A DNA stretch of 64,000 nucleotides from Dendrolimus kikuchii (GCA_019925095.2 CM034391.1:2383051-2447050); one strand, 5' to 3'. Positions 22,395-34,644 are shown, counted from the first letter of the stretch. Translations and numbers: made by a program. The notes: generated by a model from the sequence alone, not told the origin.

Positions 22395-22696
22395 TTCATA
22401 TATGTATGTAATTTATTTCAAAACAGAGATTTACGCTCAATTTATGCATTAAATAAAATAAAAAAATTAAATAACACAATTAAATTAACATTTGGTTTTA
22501 AAATTAAAATGGTTTTATGCGCGCCATTTTATTTATTTTTATTTCGACGTTCCGGCCACTTTTCCGTAGCCGTGATCACGGAAAACAAACAAAGACAACA
22601 CAAGAAAAATGCTGCGCTAAAACCGTTATAGTGTAGTTTTAATTAGCTGTACTGGTCTACTAAAATTAAAAAATTAAGAACGGCTATATTTAGTTA
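22395..22696. repeat. AT-rich stretch with a GTGATCACGG repeat
   Basis: 22540-22640 (TTCCGGCCACTTTTCCGTAG then CCGTGATCACGG and TAAAACCGTT) recurs in other orientation at 59155-59255. Family unknown. Confidence 0.45.
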
Positions 22697-22920
22697 CTAG
22701 CTTCTGCTCGCTACTTCGTCCGCGTGGAATAGTTAAAAAAACCCCCTAATTTTGAAACTTTTCTCATTGGTGATCCGCTCCTATTGGTCTTAGCGTGATG
22801 ATATATAACCTATAGCCTTCCTCGATAAATGGGCTATCTAACACTGAATTTTTCAAATCAGACCAGTAGTTCCTGAGATTATCGCGTCCAAACAAACAAA
22901 CTCTTCAGTTTTATAAGTAT
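22697..22920 (-). mobile_element. Helitron-like element H5 (H3 family)
   Basis: CTAG boundary at 22697-22700, then the sentence TATAGCCTTCCTCGATAAAT and GTAGTTCCTGAGATTATCGC. A family B copy lies directly after its far end. Confidence 0.65.
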
Positions 22921-22924
22921 ATAT

Positions 22925-23165
22925 TTTTTTTAAAAATTTATTGCAGGAGTTCAGCAGACAGACAGACGGCCCACTGGATGGAAAGCGGTTACCATCGCCT
23001 ATGGACATTTGCAACACCAAAGGTGCTACAAATGGGCTGCTGCCCTCTTACGGGAGACTGGAACCTGGTCACTAATACCGGAACACAACACAAGGTTGTT
23101 ATGGCGGCATACTCTAGATCAGGGGTGGTCGCCATCCAGTCGGGCAAATACCCTACCACCAGGCA
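22925..23165 (-). mobile_element. Family B copy B6 (5'-truncated)
   Basis: Starts with the T tract and TTGCAGGAGTTCAGCAGACA; stops at CCCTACCACCAGGC, so its first 70 nt are missing. Confidence 0.8.
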
Positions 23166-23204
23166 AAAGTTAAGTTAAGTTATATTAGTATAAGATGTAT
23201 GATA

Positions 23205-23487
23205 TGGAAGAGGCCTCGTGAGGGGGGCCCACGCCTGCCAGGGCTGCGGAGAGGCTAGGTCATATACCCGTAGCCCTGGCATAAGGCGAAGGACGGAACA
23301 CCCAGGGGTTTTAGTAGGTATCCCTAACCGGGGGTGGCAACAGCATGGCACCAGTTCTGACTGGGCATGCTGGTGCCACCCTCGATCTGGCGAATCCTAC
23401 ACACGGGTCGCGAATTATCCCTCCAAGGTTCTGCCCTTGTCGCAGCTTATGGTCCTCAAGAGGATTACCCCTGGCTAAAAAAAAAAA
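23205..23487 (+). mobile_element. Family D LINE 3' end, copy D2
   Basis: Same phrases as D1 (GGACGGAACACCCAGGGGTT, CTGGCGAATCC) and a poly(A) end at 23477-23487; 5'-truncated relative to D1. Confidence 0.7.
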
Positions 23488-23875
23488 GTATAAGATGTAT
23501 GATGCCGGAGTTTTTTCGAGCTGGGTTTTTTACTAAGCATTATATTCCTTGTAATCTTCAAGCGTGAGGATAAGAATTTTATAGGTGATAAATTTTCATC
23601 ACTGAAAATTTGTTTATCGTAGTTCCCGCAGGTAGCATTTGCTTTTATGTTATGTTCTACATTGTACACTGTCACGTCAGCCACATCCCAAAACAAGCCT
23701 ATTCTGAAGATTTCAAGCACGCGATTAGTTCAACAGTGGGTAAGATTTTGCGACGGTCATCTTGCTTAAGTAAAATACTATACCATCGTTTCTCATTTCG
23801 GAGTCGTGACTTATGTGGAGGGGTCGCATTTTTTATTAAAGGGGGGTCGCAGTCTCTTAAAAAAAATTCAATTCA
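23488..23875. other. No recognised feature
   Basis: Two overlapping 80-100-codon frames exist but neither resembles a known family and both lack support; no repeat match within the window. Confidence 0.5.
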
Positions 23876-24500
23876 TTCAAACGTACAAATACAGTGCAGA
23901 GCGGTGTACATAGAATAGGAAGTAGATTTAAATTTTGACTTACATGTATGACATTCAAAAACTGTTCTCCAGTGGAATTTATTGTTACATACCGACAAAG
24001 AACGCACACCTGGCTGTTGTAAAACGCAGTTTATTACCTTTCCTGCATTCGGAGTTCTTTTGTGTACTTCGTGTTTAAAATTTAAAAATATCCTATTGTT
24101 ATCGTACTTATTTTATGGCCGTCATTAGTGTCGAACTAATCCTTGTTTTTAATGCATTGCGTCGAAGCTTGTCAGATGTGCGGATTAACTCAGTGAATGC
24201 GGCCCTTTTGTCGGTATTATACAGTTTAGTATAAAACAATGCCCGAACGGAGGGGTGGGGCAGTCGCGCGAGGATTACGATACGAGTAAGACGTACATTC
24301 GACAAGCGATATAGTGACGGACTTTGCGCATGTTATTGAATCGTGCAGTTTGTACTAGTAGTATCTAGTTATATTTGTACCTATGTTATACGTGTTTGTG
24401 TAGTTCTAATAAAATCTATAGTAACTCCAACGGCATTTTAATTCGAGTCCTGCGTAACTCGTAACATTATTTTGAATAAAAACTTGTTAAATTTGAATTC
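23876..24500 (+). mobile_element. Family E LINE 3' end (copy E2), split by a solo LTR
   Basis: 23895-23982 (GCGGTGTACATAGAATAGGA, GTTCTCCAGTGGAATTTAT) continues after 24470 as TTATTTTGAATAAAAACTTG...AATTTGAATT. The interruption is the LTR at 23983-24466. Confidence 0.85.
23983..24466 (+). mobile_element. Solo LTR (copy LTR1)
   Basis: 484 bp starting TGTTACATACCGAC and ending CTCGTAACA, i.e. TG...CA termini, flanked by the 4-bp duplication TTAT on both sides (23979-23982, 24467-24470). An AATAAA signal lies at 24408. No internal region, so it is a recombinant solo LTR; a 4-bp duplication fits a Gypsy-type integrase (family knowledge). Related LTRs at 41884-42722 and 57472-58091. Confidence 0.88.
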
Positions 24501-25076
24501 TACACTACATCAGAGTTTTTGGCCGGAACTTTAAGGGGACGTTGTGCTGTGCAGTTTTATTTTCCAAAAAGTGTAAAATTACTCTAAAATGAACAATAGT
24601 TGTAGGATATTGATAGTTTTTGAGTAGTAATTATGTGTTTTTGCGAGAAATGTGAACTATATAGCCAAATGTGGCCTTTCGAGTGTTCACAAGAACTCCG
24701 TTGAATGACGGTGATTGTAGCCTACAATACAACGGCGTCTGGCTTAAAGGCCTAGTTGCCAAGCCTTAAACTTACAAAAAACAAAATACAAAAATACACT
24801 ACATCAGGTGAGATAGCTATCAGACGCGAACCTGTACCACGTTTAAAAAAAAGCACGATTACACAGAATACGGCCGTACGTCATACGCATTGTTCTTTGC
24901 GACACTTATTCCGCTTTACAGCTTTTAAAACGGCTCGAAATGTTTCCTAAACGACACGAGAAGGGGAAACCAAAGGGCATAGGACACGTCGCAAAACAAT
25001 GAAAAAAGTAGCATTAGTCTTGTGTTTTATAGCTGAGATATTAGACAAATACTGCGATGCTGCATAATAAAAACTA
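24501..25076. other. No recognised feature
   Basis: No long frame or shared repeat; short frames near 24756 are unsupported. Confidence 0.5.
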
Positions 25077-25650
25077 CTAGCGGTCGTCCAGTGGTTGAAA
25101 TTCGACCATAATTAATTTAAATTGTAAGTTTGAACATTATTAAGGTTCTGTTGTCAAAGACTACTTCTATAATCACAGATTTCATCAAGGCTACACTGTT
25201 AATTTGACTTTAACAGTAAACAAAAGAGTATATATGCGTGTGTGTGTCAAATACATGGTAGTATGTTTAATGTTTTTTTTATTGATTTAATGTATTTATT
25301 ATGCATAATTTAAAAAAAAATATAGCATTCTGCACTCCTTCTCTATATAAACTATAAGTGTGCGAAATTTCATACTCCTGCTCCGCTTCTATTGGTCTTA
25401 GCGTGATGATATATATATATAGCCTATAGCCTTCCTTGATAAATGGGCTATCCAACACTGGAAGAATTTTTCAAATCGGACCAGTAGTTCCTGAGATTAG
25501 CGCGTTTAAACAAACAGACAAACAAACAAACAAACTCTTCAGCTTTATATATCAGTATAAGATAAGTGTGCGTTTCATACTCCTCCGTCCGCGTAATTTT
25601 CGTAAAAAGGGGTACAAAGTTTTTGCTTCACGTATTAATATAATGATTAA
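25077..25650 (-). mobile_element. Helitron-like element H6 (HelB) split by an H3-family piece
   Basis: CTAG at 25077-25080 followed by the GGTTGAAATTCGACC hairpin region, then the HelB body to TTTTTGCTTCACGTATTAAT. At 25382-25560 it is split by a fragment of the H3 family (CCTATAGCCTTCCTTGATAA to CTCTTCAGCTTTATAT); CATACTCCT precedes and follows the split. Confidence 0.7.
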
Positions 25651-25689
25651 TTTACTATACATATGAATTTTTCAAACAGGTCTTTAGGG

Positions 25690-25925
25690 CCGAATCTTAA
25701 AACTAAGGGCGAAATAGCGAAAAACACTGAAAGAAGTTGCCGGACCGATTTTGACGAAAAGTGGTAATGTTAGATTTTTCAGAAATTGAATCGGCTTATT
25801 TTGAAAAAAAAAACACATACTATATTATTATACCAAATCATAGTGCAGCTTGTAAGAATCAATTTCTGTGAAGGAATGTTAAATGGCAAACTAAGGGAAA
25901 GGATAGATTTTGAACAAAATGGTCT
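25690..25925 (+). repeat. Dispersed repeat K, copy 2 (empty site)
   Basis: Paralogue of 9100-9283 plus 9603-9660 lacking the family B insertion. Confidence 0.75.
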
Positions 25926-26226
25926 ATTATTTTCCTTAGATTAAATTAAACATAAAATTGCGCTGGTCATTCGACCGCACCTAATTTTATCCAATGTGAA
26001 AATGTATAAAATTATCCTACCGTTAATATATCTATAAATTAAGATTTATTCGAATTCATTTGAACGCATTTTATTTTACCCCAATGAATAAAATCAATCA
26101 ATAGGTATTATTAGGTAATTGATTGCGTTGAAATTTACTACTCTCTTCGATCTCAAGAATCACGACATGGTAATAACTCAATTAAAACCACTCCGATATA
26201 CCTGTAAACACTGAAGCCTAAGTCAT

Positions 26227-26264
26227 ATAACAGCATCTGAGCTGATCAGCTCAGATTCTGTTAT
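26227..26264. repeat. 38-bp near-perfect palindrome
   Basis: ATAACAGCATCTGAGCTGAT followed by its complement with a single mismatched pair and no spacer. No function can be read from it. Confidence 0.85.
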
Positions 26265-26356
26265 GTGCTGCGATCCTGGTGGGTGAAAAGAATTCAGTCT
26301 ATCTTAAGCTAAAAATGTTATTGTCCAAGTCAGAGATTTAAAAGACAATTATTTTA

Positions 26357-26716
26357 ATACCGAAGTAAGAAAGAGAGTTGGTCTGAAAGAGAGTGTCGGG
26401 GTGATGGTAAGGAAAGGAATGCTCCGGTGGTTCGGGCATGTGGAAAGAATGCATGATGAAAGAATGACTAAACAGATATACAATGCAAAAGTGGATGGAT
26501 GCAGAAGTCGTGGAAGGCCACGATACACCTTCCATGATCAAATTGATGGTGTACTAGGAGAAGGTGATGTCAGGAGCCTTAAGAACAGACGAGCGTGCAT
26601 GACAAGAGCTATGAATGTCAAAGAAGCGAGTGAGGTGTGTAAGAACAAGCCTGAATGGCGCTCTGTTGTTCGTGCCTACCCCGCAAGGGAATTGGCGTGA
26701 AGCTATGTATGTATGT
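26357..26716 (+). mobile_element. Family A copy A5
   Basis: 5'-truncated copy with open frame from CCGAAGTAAGAAAGAGAG to the stop and ATGT tail. TSD AATTATTTTAA at 26346-26356 and 26717-26727. Confidence 0.93.
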
Positions 26717-26727
26717 AATTATTTTAA

Positions 26728-27957
26728 AGAGTAATTCAATTTTATCATTTTTCTCATAGATTAATTAATTATTTATGTCAAATGAATATTATTGAAAATG
26801 ACGGTAATGTTCGCAATTTATTGGATAAACAGGTAAATACATTAAAATTAAATCCCACAAAATAAAATATTACAATATTTTTTTCAAAACCATAGCAGCT
26901 TTACCGCTTGAAGCAATTTCTTTCAGGCAATTAAATTCAAGTAAATTCTTGGTTAATCCGGCGATATGGGTGGGAAATGAGATATTTATTATTTTACGGA
27001 CGAAGTAAAATAAAAAAACCCATTATCGCTAACATTAAAGTTAATGGACCATTATTCGACTCTGAGTACGCCAGTAAATATTCCACATCTGGTCCTTCAA
27101 GATTACAACACTAATGTATTTTTTTTCTATCACTTCTCTTCATACCGTCTTAGGAGAAGAAAACTAAAAGCAAATAGTAACATAAAAAGTTATTCTAATC
27201 AAAACGAAAGCTTTGATTTGTTTAAAATTAATATGAATGAATCGTTTCATTCATTCAGAAGTGGAAAATAAAGGAATGTCCACGTATGAAATGTTCCCAA
27301 GAAAAATTCGTGATAGGTCACCGATGTCAGTCCGCTGTACAACATTTAGCCGGTTGGTCGGCACCCACGCGCGTCACTAAAAGAAAACAAAAAAAAAACA
27401 ATTGTTCTAAACTCTTTTATACGGGATTTATTGTGTTTATTTAAAGTATTCCATAAAAAACAGTAGAAAACAAAACAATTATTTATTCCATTCAAATCCT
27501 GTGAAGTTATCGGCAAATTCGTGCAACGCTTTGAAATATGAATGATTATTTTGAATTGCTGAACTTTTTTGAATATAGAACTTGATAAATTAATATTACA
27601 CAATATATTCTGCTTAAAAAAGTTTTTGATATATTTAACAATTGATATATTACATATTAAACTTTATTTTAAAAGTTGTTATGATTATTAAAAATTGGAC
27701 GATATATTTATGAGTGATAAATTAATTATGAAGACAGTATGTAGTGGAATGGTTTATATTAGTGCTGAAGTGGAATTTTAACGGATGTACTTGTTGCGGA
27801 TTTTAAGGTACAGTTTTTAAAACTTTATATAGCTTAAAGAACAAAGAGTTTTATCAATTTCTTAAGATTTCGTTGTAGCGATTATAGGATTTTAATTGAT
27901 AAATTGTTTATGGAATGCTTCCATCATTTAAATGATGAGTATAAATGTCGATTGATG
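26728..27957. other. AT-rich region, no recognised feature
   Basis: About 1.2 kb without a sustained reading frame or a repeat recognised elsewhere in the window. One of the quietest parts of the window. Confidence 0.55.
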
Positions 27958-28076
27958 ACCAGTTACTATATCTTACTAACCGTTTATTTGTCTTACTACC
28001 AGCTAAAATTTGACATATATTCCATACAGTTACAATCCTACCGATAGTAAGGCAAGCGTAAGAATAGTAACCTGCC
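27958..28076. mobile_element. MITE related to 12135-12325
   Basis: Ends CAGTTACTATATCTTACTAA and GGCAGGTTACTATTCTTACG (from the right), with TTGCCTTACTATCGG inside, as in the 12.1-kb element but shorter. Confidence 0.6.
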
Positions 28077-28276
28077 AAAAGTGACAGGTACAGTTGTTTA
28101 GCATTTATTTCTAACATTTTTATTGCGTTTGTAATGCCCGTGCTATACCTGGGATAATGATTAGTGTATATGAGTGTACATGCGTTATCGATCAATGACG
28201 AATAGGCTTTGAAGGGGTTCTACAGATATCAATTAAATTTTTTAATATGTATTTAAGTAATAATTTTAGTTTCAAC

Positions 28277-28786
28277 TAGGATATGCCCGCGACTTCGTCT
28301 ACGCTTGACTTGATTTTGCGGGATCCCGGGACACAAAGTGCCGAAGCGTCTAAAAAATAATGTAAGCTATCGGTGAAAATTATGTCGGAAAAGTCCAATT
28401 TTTATGCACCCGAACAACTACATACTGCTCCCGGGAAAATTCCCGCGGGATACCCGGGATGAGAATATCACATATTACATAAAATTTGCTTTCGATGAGT
28501 GAAAAAATCACTTTGGAATTAGATTTTTTAATCTGGTCAGTTTAAATCATTCCCAGAATAATTCCCGCGGGATTCCCAGGATAAAAAGTGGCGCAGGTCT
28601 TTAGTCTAAGAATTTGCTGTCGATCAGCGTAAACCGCATCAAAATCGGCCCAGCAGTTTTTACGTGAATCCCTAACAAACGAGAAATCAAAAAAGATTGC
28701 ATCGTGTTCTAAGTCGTTTATATAGTCTATTCCAGTAAATAGCTTCAATGTACAGACATGTCATGTTTGGAATTTTATAATATTAT
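28277..28786 (-). mobile_element. Helitron-like element H7
   Basis: Left end ACTAGGATATGCCCGCGACTT...; repeated phrases AATTCCCGCGGGAT and CCCGGGAT; right end TTATAATATTATAGAT. The module TGCCCGCGACTTCGTC matches the other Helitron-like 3' ends, although CTAG is followed by a shortened linker. Confidence 0.6.
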
Positions 28787-28805
28787 AGATTTACGTGTAT
28801 CTCGA

Positions 28806-29035
28806 GGGCCTGTGTGGTTGAGTGGGTGAAGCCTTTGCCAGCCAGCTTCACTGCAACTCAGAGGCTCCGGGTTCGATTCCTGGCTTGGTAAAATTCGTAA
28901 ACAGACCTTCCGTTATGCCACAGTTAATAATTGGTGTTTAAGATCGGTTCCAGACTTGTCAGTGTATTATTTTGTACGTATTTTGTTGTTTTAATTAATA
29001 ATTAATTAATAAAATAAATAAAAAAATAAATTTTA
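28806..29035 (+). mobile_element. tRNA-derived SINE
   Basis: A-box-like TGGTTGAGTGGG at 28815 and a perfect B-box GGTTCGATTCC at 28870-28880 give an internal RNA polymerase III promoter of tRNA type. The 3' acceptor part is not tRNA-like; instead a body (AAACAGACCTTCCG) and an AT-rich tail with TAATTAATAAAATAAA follow. The same family is on the - strand at 61905-62133. Confidence 0.8.
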
Positions 29036-29117
29036 CTTGTATATAAATCTGTAATCTAAAAATGTTTGCAGTATAAAGCCGCAACTGTCTTGACACTGAC
29101 TCTATATTTATAAAGTA

Positions 29118-29426
29118 CTAGCTGATGCCCGCGACTTTGTCCGCGTGGTGCGGTTTTTTAACTATCCCACGGGAACTCTTTAATTTTTCGGGATCAAAAG
29201 TATCCTATATGTTGACCAAGGATATAAGCTACCACAATACAAAATTTCATTTAAATCGGTTCAGTCGTTTCGGAGATTAGCTGGTACAAACAGATAAACA
29301 GACAAACAGTGAAACAAAAAAATTGAAATTAGTCCTATTTCACTTCTTACATCCCCCTGACTCGGTTTTACGCATTTTTTTCATTGTATAGAAATTCGAC
29401 CTCTACAGTTTTATTATATGTATAGA
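29118..29426 (-). mobile_element. Helitron-like element H8
   Basis: Sister of H4: - strand TCTATACATATAATAAAACT to GGGCATCAGCTAG, flanked by A and T. Confidence 0.8.
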
Positions 29427-29454
29427 TGTAATGTTTGTTAAAAATAAAGGTTAA

Positions 29455-29730
29455 AAAATCCATAGGTCGCTGGTTCAGATCCGGCTCGAAGGACCAAAAA
29501 ACTGTGTATACAGTTTTAGTTTAGGAGGGAAGGGTAAAATGTAAGAAATACCAAACCCAACGAGCGCTGTAATGACACTGATGTTATTACCGAAAATATA
29601 TGAATACAAATGTGATGTTAATAAGCATTAGGCTACATTTGTTTGTTTGTAAAATGCTGACTATTGCATATACTTTGTACATTACCCATAACAGAAGCGT
29701 AACTTGCTTAGCTTAGATAGAAATGTGTGT
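29455..29730 (+). mobile_element. SINE fragments
   Basis: At 29470 GCTGGTTCAGATCCGGCTCG contains a B-box-like GGTTCAGATCC and the phrase CTCGAAGGACCA common in moth SINEs (recalled). At 29650-29715 ATTACCCATAACAGAAGCGT matches the 3' part of the SINE at 61905-62133. Confidence 0.5.
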
Positions 29731-29751
29731 ATTTGTCTGCTGCTTATTATA

Positions 29752-30063
29752 CATACATAACTTCACGCCAGTTCCCTTGCGGGGTAGGCACGAACAACAG
29801 AGCGACATTTAGGCTTATTCTTACACACCTCACTTGCTTCTTTGACATTCCTAACGCTCGTCTGTTCTTAAGGCTCCTGACATCACCTTCTGCTAGTACA
29901 CGATCAATTTGATCATGGAAGGTGTGTCGTGGCCTTCCACGACTTCTGCATCCATATCTGTTTAGTCATTCTTTCATCATGCATTCTTTCCACATGCCCG
30001 AACCACCGGAGCATTCCTTTCCTTACCTTCACCCCGACACTCTCTTTCAGACCAACTCTCTTT
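29752..30063 (-). mobile_element. Family A copy A6, internally deleted
   Basis: TSD CTGCTTATTATA at 29740-29751 and 30064-30075. Relative to complete copies it lacks the segment between GCATCCAT and ATCTGTTTAG, about 21 nt, and a few bases near the ATTCCTAACGCTCG junction. Confidence 0.9.
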
Positions 30064-30075
30064 CTGCTTATTATA

Positions 30076-30399
30076 ATATTATTATTTCTTCTATTGCGAT
30101 GTCTTACAAGGTTGAGAAGAAAAGAATACAAATTTTCGCTAAGCATGACTGGACACACTTGTGGTCACTGGGAAAGTTGAAGGCAAGAGACCTTGCGGTA
30201 GATCTCCAAATAGGTAGATTGACTAGATTGCTGAACCAGCTGGACATTTCAATAAACTCAGCTATCCACGTCAAAACCGATCTCGCTGGAAGAGCGCAAT
30301 TATACACTACCACCAGAGTCACGACTTAGAGGAATGAATGAAGTCGCGGGTACAGCATGGACTAGCTGCTACCGACGGCACGTTAGGAATATCTCATTA
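30076..30399. other. No recognised feature
   Basis: Open frames on both strands at 30104-30322 show no family resemblance. Confidence 0.45.
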
Positions 30400-30632
30400 T
30401 CTCCGCGCAGGAACGGAAAAAGAATACTAACTCCTGAGGCCGAGCGGCCTGTAGTAAGAAATGACAAAACAACCCATAGTCAGGTAGGGCATCTGTCCAC
30501 TGGCCACCACTCCTGGTTTAGAGTATGCCGCAATAACAACTTTGAGTTGTGTTCCGGCATCAGTGATCAGGTTCCAGTTTCCTTCGAGGCCGGCAGCACA
30601 TTGGCAGCACCTCTTGTATTGCTAAAGTCCAT
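30400..30632 (+). mobile_element. Family B copy B7 (old, diverged)
   Basis: CTCCGCGCAGGAACGGAAAAAGAATAC to GTTCCGGCATCAGTGATCAGG with many substitutions; 3' end lost after TTGCTAAAGTCC. Confidence 0.7.
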
Positions 30633-31025
30633 CAGGTGTTTTGTGAGTCTGCTTGTTTTAACTGAAATAAAAGATTTTTCTAAACAAGTTCTTCTAAACG
30701 GCAATTTAAAACACATAGCCCACTTAACACGTCAAAAGTAATTTGTTAAAAAATCAATAAAACACAAGAGCTTTTTGATGTTTGGATATTGAGCAACTAA
30801 GAATTCACTAATCAGTACAAATGTAGGCCGACGGGGCTTATTTTACGAAATGACACAATACTTCTTTTTAACTGTGGCTTTTATAAATTGTAGTTATTTT
30901 TAGATCATTTGTTTTTTTATACAGAGTTAAATAGCAAAGGTGGCACAGAATATAAACAGAAGGTCGGTTTAGAATGTTAGTGCTAAGACGAGTTTATAGA
31001 CACGTTCTACGAGCATGTTACGCTT
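30633..31025. other. No recognised feature
   Basis: AT-rich, no frame or repeat recognised. Confidence 0.5.
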
Positions 31026-31470
31026 GTTAAGGAGGAGGCGAGGCGCGAGCGTGAGTGCACGTCTTTGCTGCGCTCCTGCCAAACGAGGACACGTCGGCGA
31101 CGGAGGGCCGGTCTGAACCTTCGGCTGCCTGAGCGGGCGGCGCGAGTGGGTCCCTAGGGAAACGGACTCCGCTAAGTCGTCGAGATGCACCTCTCCTCCC
31201 GTAGGGTGCGTAACGGACCGCTCCACGCAATGAGAGTATGAAGATGCCGGGGATAAAAGATAGTTCCCTGGCAGTGGATGAGGCCGATAGGCCATCGCCT
31301 GCCCGGGGGGCTAGACCATGTCCCCGTGGCCCTGTCATTAAGGCCGAAGGACGGAATACCGAGGGGTTTAGTGGGTATCCCTAACTGTGGTGTGATAATA
31401 GCATCTTTAGTTCTGCCTAGAGGTGCTAGTGGCTCTCAATCGGGTTTCCTCTCTGAAAAAAGGGGCCTAT
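31026..31470 (+). mobile_element. Family D LINE 3' end, copy D3 (diverged)
   Basis: GAAGGACGGAATACCGAGGG, TAGTGGGTATCCCTAACTG and GTGCTAGTGG correspond to D1/D2; poly(A) is eroded to GAAAAAAGGGG. Upstream it extends further 5' than D2, matching the CGAGATG...CGGACCGC part of D1. Confidence 0.55.
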
Positions 31471-31876
31471 ACACACGTTAAGGCGTGAAATAGTAGAGGT
31501 GGGAAAGAGAGGTCAGAGAGGAGGAATATGGTAGAGGATTAAGAAAGCAGAAATTGAGTAGAGAGGACGGCATATGGGAATGGAATAGGGGAGGAGGAAG
31601 CAAGCCATGAAACTCCTACTCATCGCTCACAACACGATTAGCTTTAGTGTCAAGTAATACTATATAACTCACAAGCGTTCTATATGTATGCTCAATTTAA
31701 TATCTTTAACTCCAGTAGCTTCTGAAGGCGCCTAAAGAGATTTTTCGCAAACACGTATCACGAATATGACAAGTGTCAACATAAAGTGGAATATGTTGTG
31801 TGCTATATCTTACAATTACCAACCAGTATATCTGAACACGTCTCAATTTCACTAAGCGACTCTGCAACGACAACCT
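31471..31876. other. No recognised feature
   Basis: Purine-rich start (GAGGTGGGAAAGAGAGGTCA region) then AT-rich sequence; nothing recognised. Confidence 0.5.
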
Positions 31877-32198
31877 CTTTTTTTTTCTTTTTTTTATTGC
31901 AGGAGTTCAGCAGACAGGCAGACGGCCCACTTGATGAAAAGCGGTCACCATCGCCTATAGACATTGGCAAAACCAAAGGTGCTACAAATGCGCTGCTGCT
32001 CTCTTAAAGGAGACTGGAACCTGGTCACTCATGCCGGAACACAACTCAAGGTTGTTATGGCGACATACTTTAGACCAGGGGTGGTAGCCATCCAGTCAGG
32101 CAAATGCCCTACCACCTGGCTGTGGGTTGTTTTGTCGCCTTTTACGACAGGCCGCCCGGCCGCAGGAAATTGTATTCTTTCTCCGTTCCTGCACGGAT
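31877..32198 (-). mobile_element. Family B copy B8
   Basis: Complete copy in reverse orientation, poly(T) to CCTGCACGGAT. Confidence 0.85.
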
Positions 32199-33861
32199 CT
32201 TCAGGCCCTGACATCCCTCCTTTACCTCCTCCCAATTATTTGGGGTCGGCAAAATATGTGTTTTCCTTCTATACGCCTCTACTTTGATATAAGTCTTCTT
32301 CACCTCAAATCATAATGTCATCCTTCACACAATTGCATTCATCTCTTCTTTGGTCTACCTTTATAGTTGTACCCGTCAATCTTCCAGTAGTTATTGATAT
32401 GGGACATAATCCGTAACAAGTCCTTTTTAACTTTAATGTCGGCATTCTAAAAGGAAGAACTTGAAAAAGTTACTTATTCAAGAGATGTTAACAACCCACC
32501 AAAAATCCCAATCATTAAATACTCAAGTCCTTTTGGGGTTGACAGTGAAAAAAAACTGGGATACCGTCCTAAGACTTTACGACAACTTATGTGTAGTAAG
32601 AAAACAAGATTTATTTCACTAGTCCCCTGGGAGCAAGACTGTGTCGCAGGTAGATACTAAATTATTCCGATTCATGAAAATACTGGTAGTCCAATAAAAA
32701 TTGGGTTTAAATGTATTCATTCATATTGCTGAAATGTAATTTAGATTTTTCAACATTTTATAACACTTTGAATTTTTCCAAAAGTTTCCACTTCATAATT
32801 TAAAAGTTAGAGCGGGGAAAATATCTATGAAGTTGGAATTAAATAAATCGCTTTCTATTGATTTACGAAAAATTATACTAAATAATTTGATTCTTGAAAA
32901 TTGACAAGTCTTTTAATAAAATTAGTTTAAATGTTGCTGAAATGTAAGTTAGACTTTTTTTGACAAATTATTGAACAAGTTTTTCAAACTCGATAATCTT
33001 GATTTTTTCTAGAATTTTCCACTTTATAGTTTAAAAGTTAGAAGGAGCGTAATATTTATGACTCTGATATCACATATCTTCTTGACTGATGTGGACATAA
33101 ATGATCATTACAAATTTTACGATTTTTGAATGACGTTTTGATTTTGCTATAATGGGTAAGAAGCTTTAACACGGTATTTTTGACTTTCGTTGCTTAAACT
33201 ACAACTATGTATAAGTTCAATATGGATATTTATAAGAGTAACATTTGCACTATACCCTGGAACCCTAATAAAGAGACATAGAAAACGTTTACCGTCATTT
33301 AAATCGACATTTATAACACCAGGTTTATGATGTCTTGCTGGTTTTGAGAGAATTTAGTGTTACTTTTAATCAAACTTAATATCGAACTGCTGTAACCAAA
33401 ACCTCGACTAGAAGCTCATTCTAAATGTATGTTACGAACGTTGGTTCTTGAGAATTGCTGTTTATTTGAGAGTTGCGGATTTAAAGATTGAAGATTAACC
33501 AACAGATGACAGCGAGCGGGGAGGCATTTAAAAGTCACGATAGTACCATTTTAAACATTTCCTGGGAACTGTGTAAATCCTCACTATAGAGCCGGAAATA
33601 AAAATTCGTCTGTTTTGACAGCCACATAGATGACATATAATGGCATTGATCATGTGGGAATTGATGTAAAATATGTTGTATGTGCTTATTATGTGAGTGG
33701 TTCATACCCGTATCGAGAAAATAATTGCGAAGCCATTACCGCAGCTCGCAAATCTCATTCGTGTGGTGTTGCCCTATTCTTCGAGATTTTTGGAGAATAG
33801 TGATCTAAAAATAAGCTTTTAACATAAAACGTCACAAACCTAGTGTAATATCGGAACATTA
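32199..33861. other. AT-rich region with two diverged direct repeats
   Basis: TGCTGAAATGTAATTTAGATT ... TTTAAAAGTTAGAG (32728-32815) is repeated with changes at 32935-33050. The rest has no frame or repeat I recognise; a TGTTACGAACGTTGG phrase near 33430 is LTR-like but has no partner. Confidence 0.45.
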
Positions 33862-34115
33862 TTTTTTTAATTTTTTTTTTATTACAGGAGTTCAGCAGAC
33901 AGGCAGACGGCCCAATTGATGGAAAGCGGTTACCATCGCCTATGGACATTTGCAACACCAAAGGTGCTACAAATGCGCTGCTGCTCTCTTAAGGGGATTG
34001 GAACCTGTTCACTAATGCCGGATCACAACTCAAGGTTGTTATGACGACATACTTTAGATCAGGGGTGGTTGCCACCCAGTCGGGCAAATGCCCTATCACC
34101 TGGCCGTGGGTTGAC
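33862..34115 (-). mobile_element. Family B copy B9 (5'-truncated)
   Basis: Poly(T) then TTACAGGAGTTCAGCAGACA; ends at CCTGGCCGTGGGTTG, missing the first 60 nt of the family. Confidence 0.8.
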
Positions 34116-34644
34116 CCTTTGTCAATTAATACTTTTCGTCTGTGGTAGAAGTATAGTCGTTAAACATCAATATCAACATATTTACACTTCTTAGATTGAT
34201 TTAAGGTAAGGTCTTGGACCTTTTATGAAAGTTTTTAATGTACAGATGACTCGCTGTCATGTGAGATTGTGAATTCTTTCCGAACGTATGAGTGGTTATT
34301 TAGCATAAGGCAGTCGAGTATTTCCGAACGACGTGCACAATGTGTGAGCGGGACAAATAGATGATGAATGAAAGAAAAGACAAGAGATGATCGAATGGCA
34401 GTGTAACTTGAGAGCTGGGCTGGACACAGGAGGATGGTATTAAAATTAGTAAGCTGCGTTATTAGAAGATGTAGATAAGATGTTAGTAACATTTTAAAGG
34501 AAGATTAAAAGAAAATGAAAATATTAAAAAAATAATGTTTAAGAAATAGAAACAGCATTACTTATTTCACCTCCACAGTCATTTGCCTTCTTTATCTTCT
34601 TGTAATCTCTGCAGTCAATTATGTTCCTTTTTAGGACCTATTCT
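34116..34644. other. No recognised feature
   Basis: No supported frame, RNA or repeat. Confidence 0.5.

Noticed and set aside
28806..28890. Genuine tRNA gene
   Set aside because: Good A and B boxes, but no acceptor-stem complement or 3' end; continues as a SINE body.
33420..33700. Fourth solo LTR starting TGTTACGAACG
   Set aside because: No matching CA end, TSD or similarity to the three LTRs.
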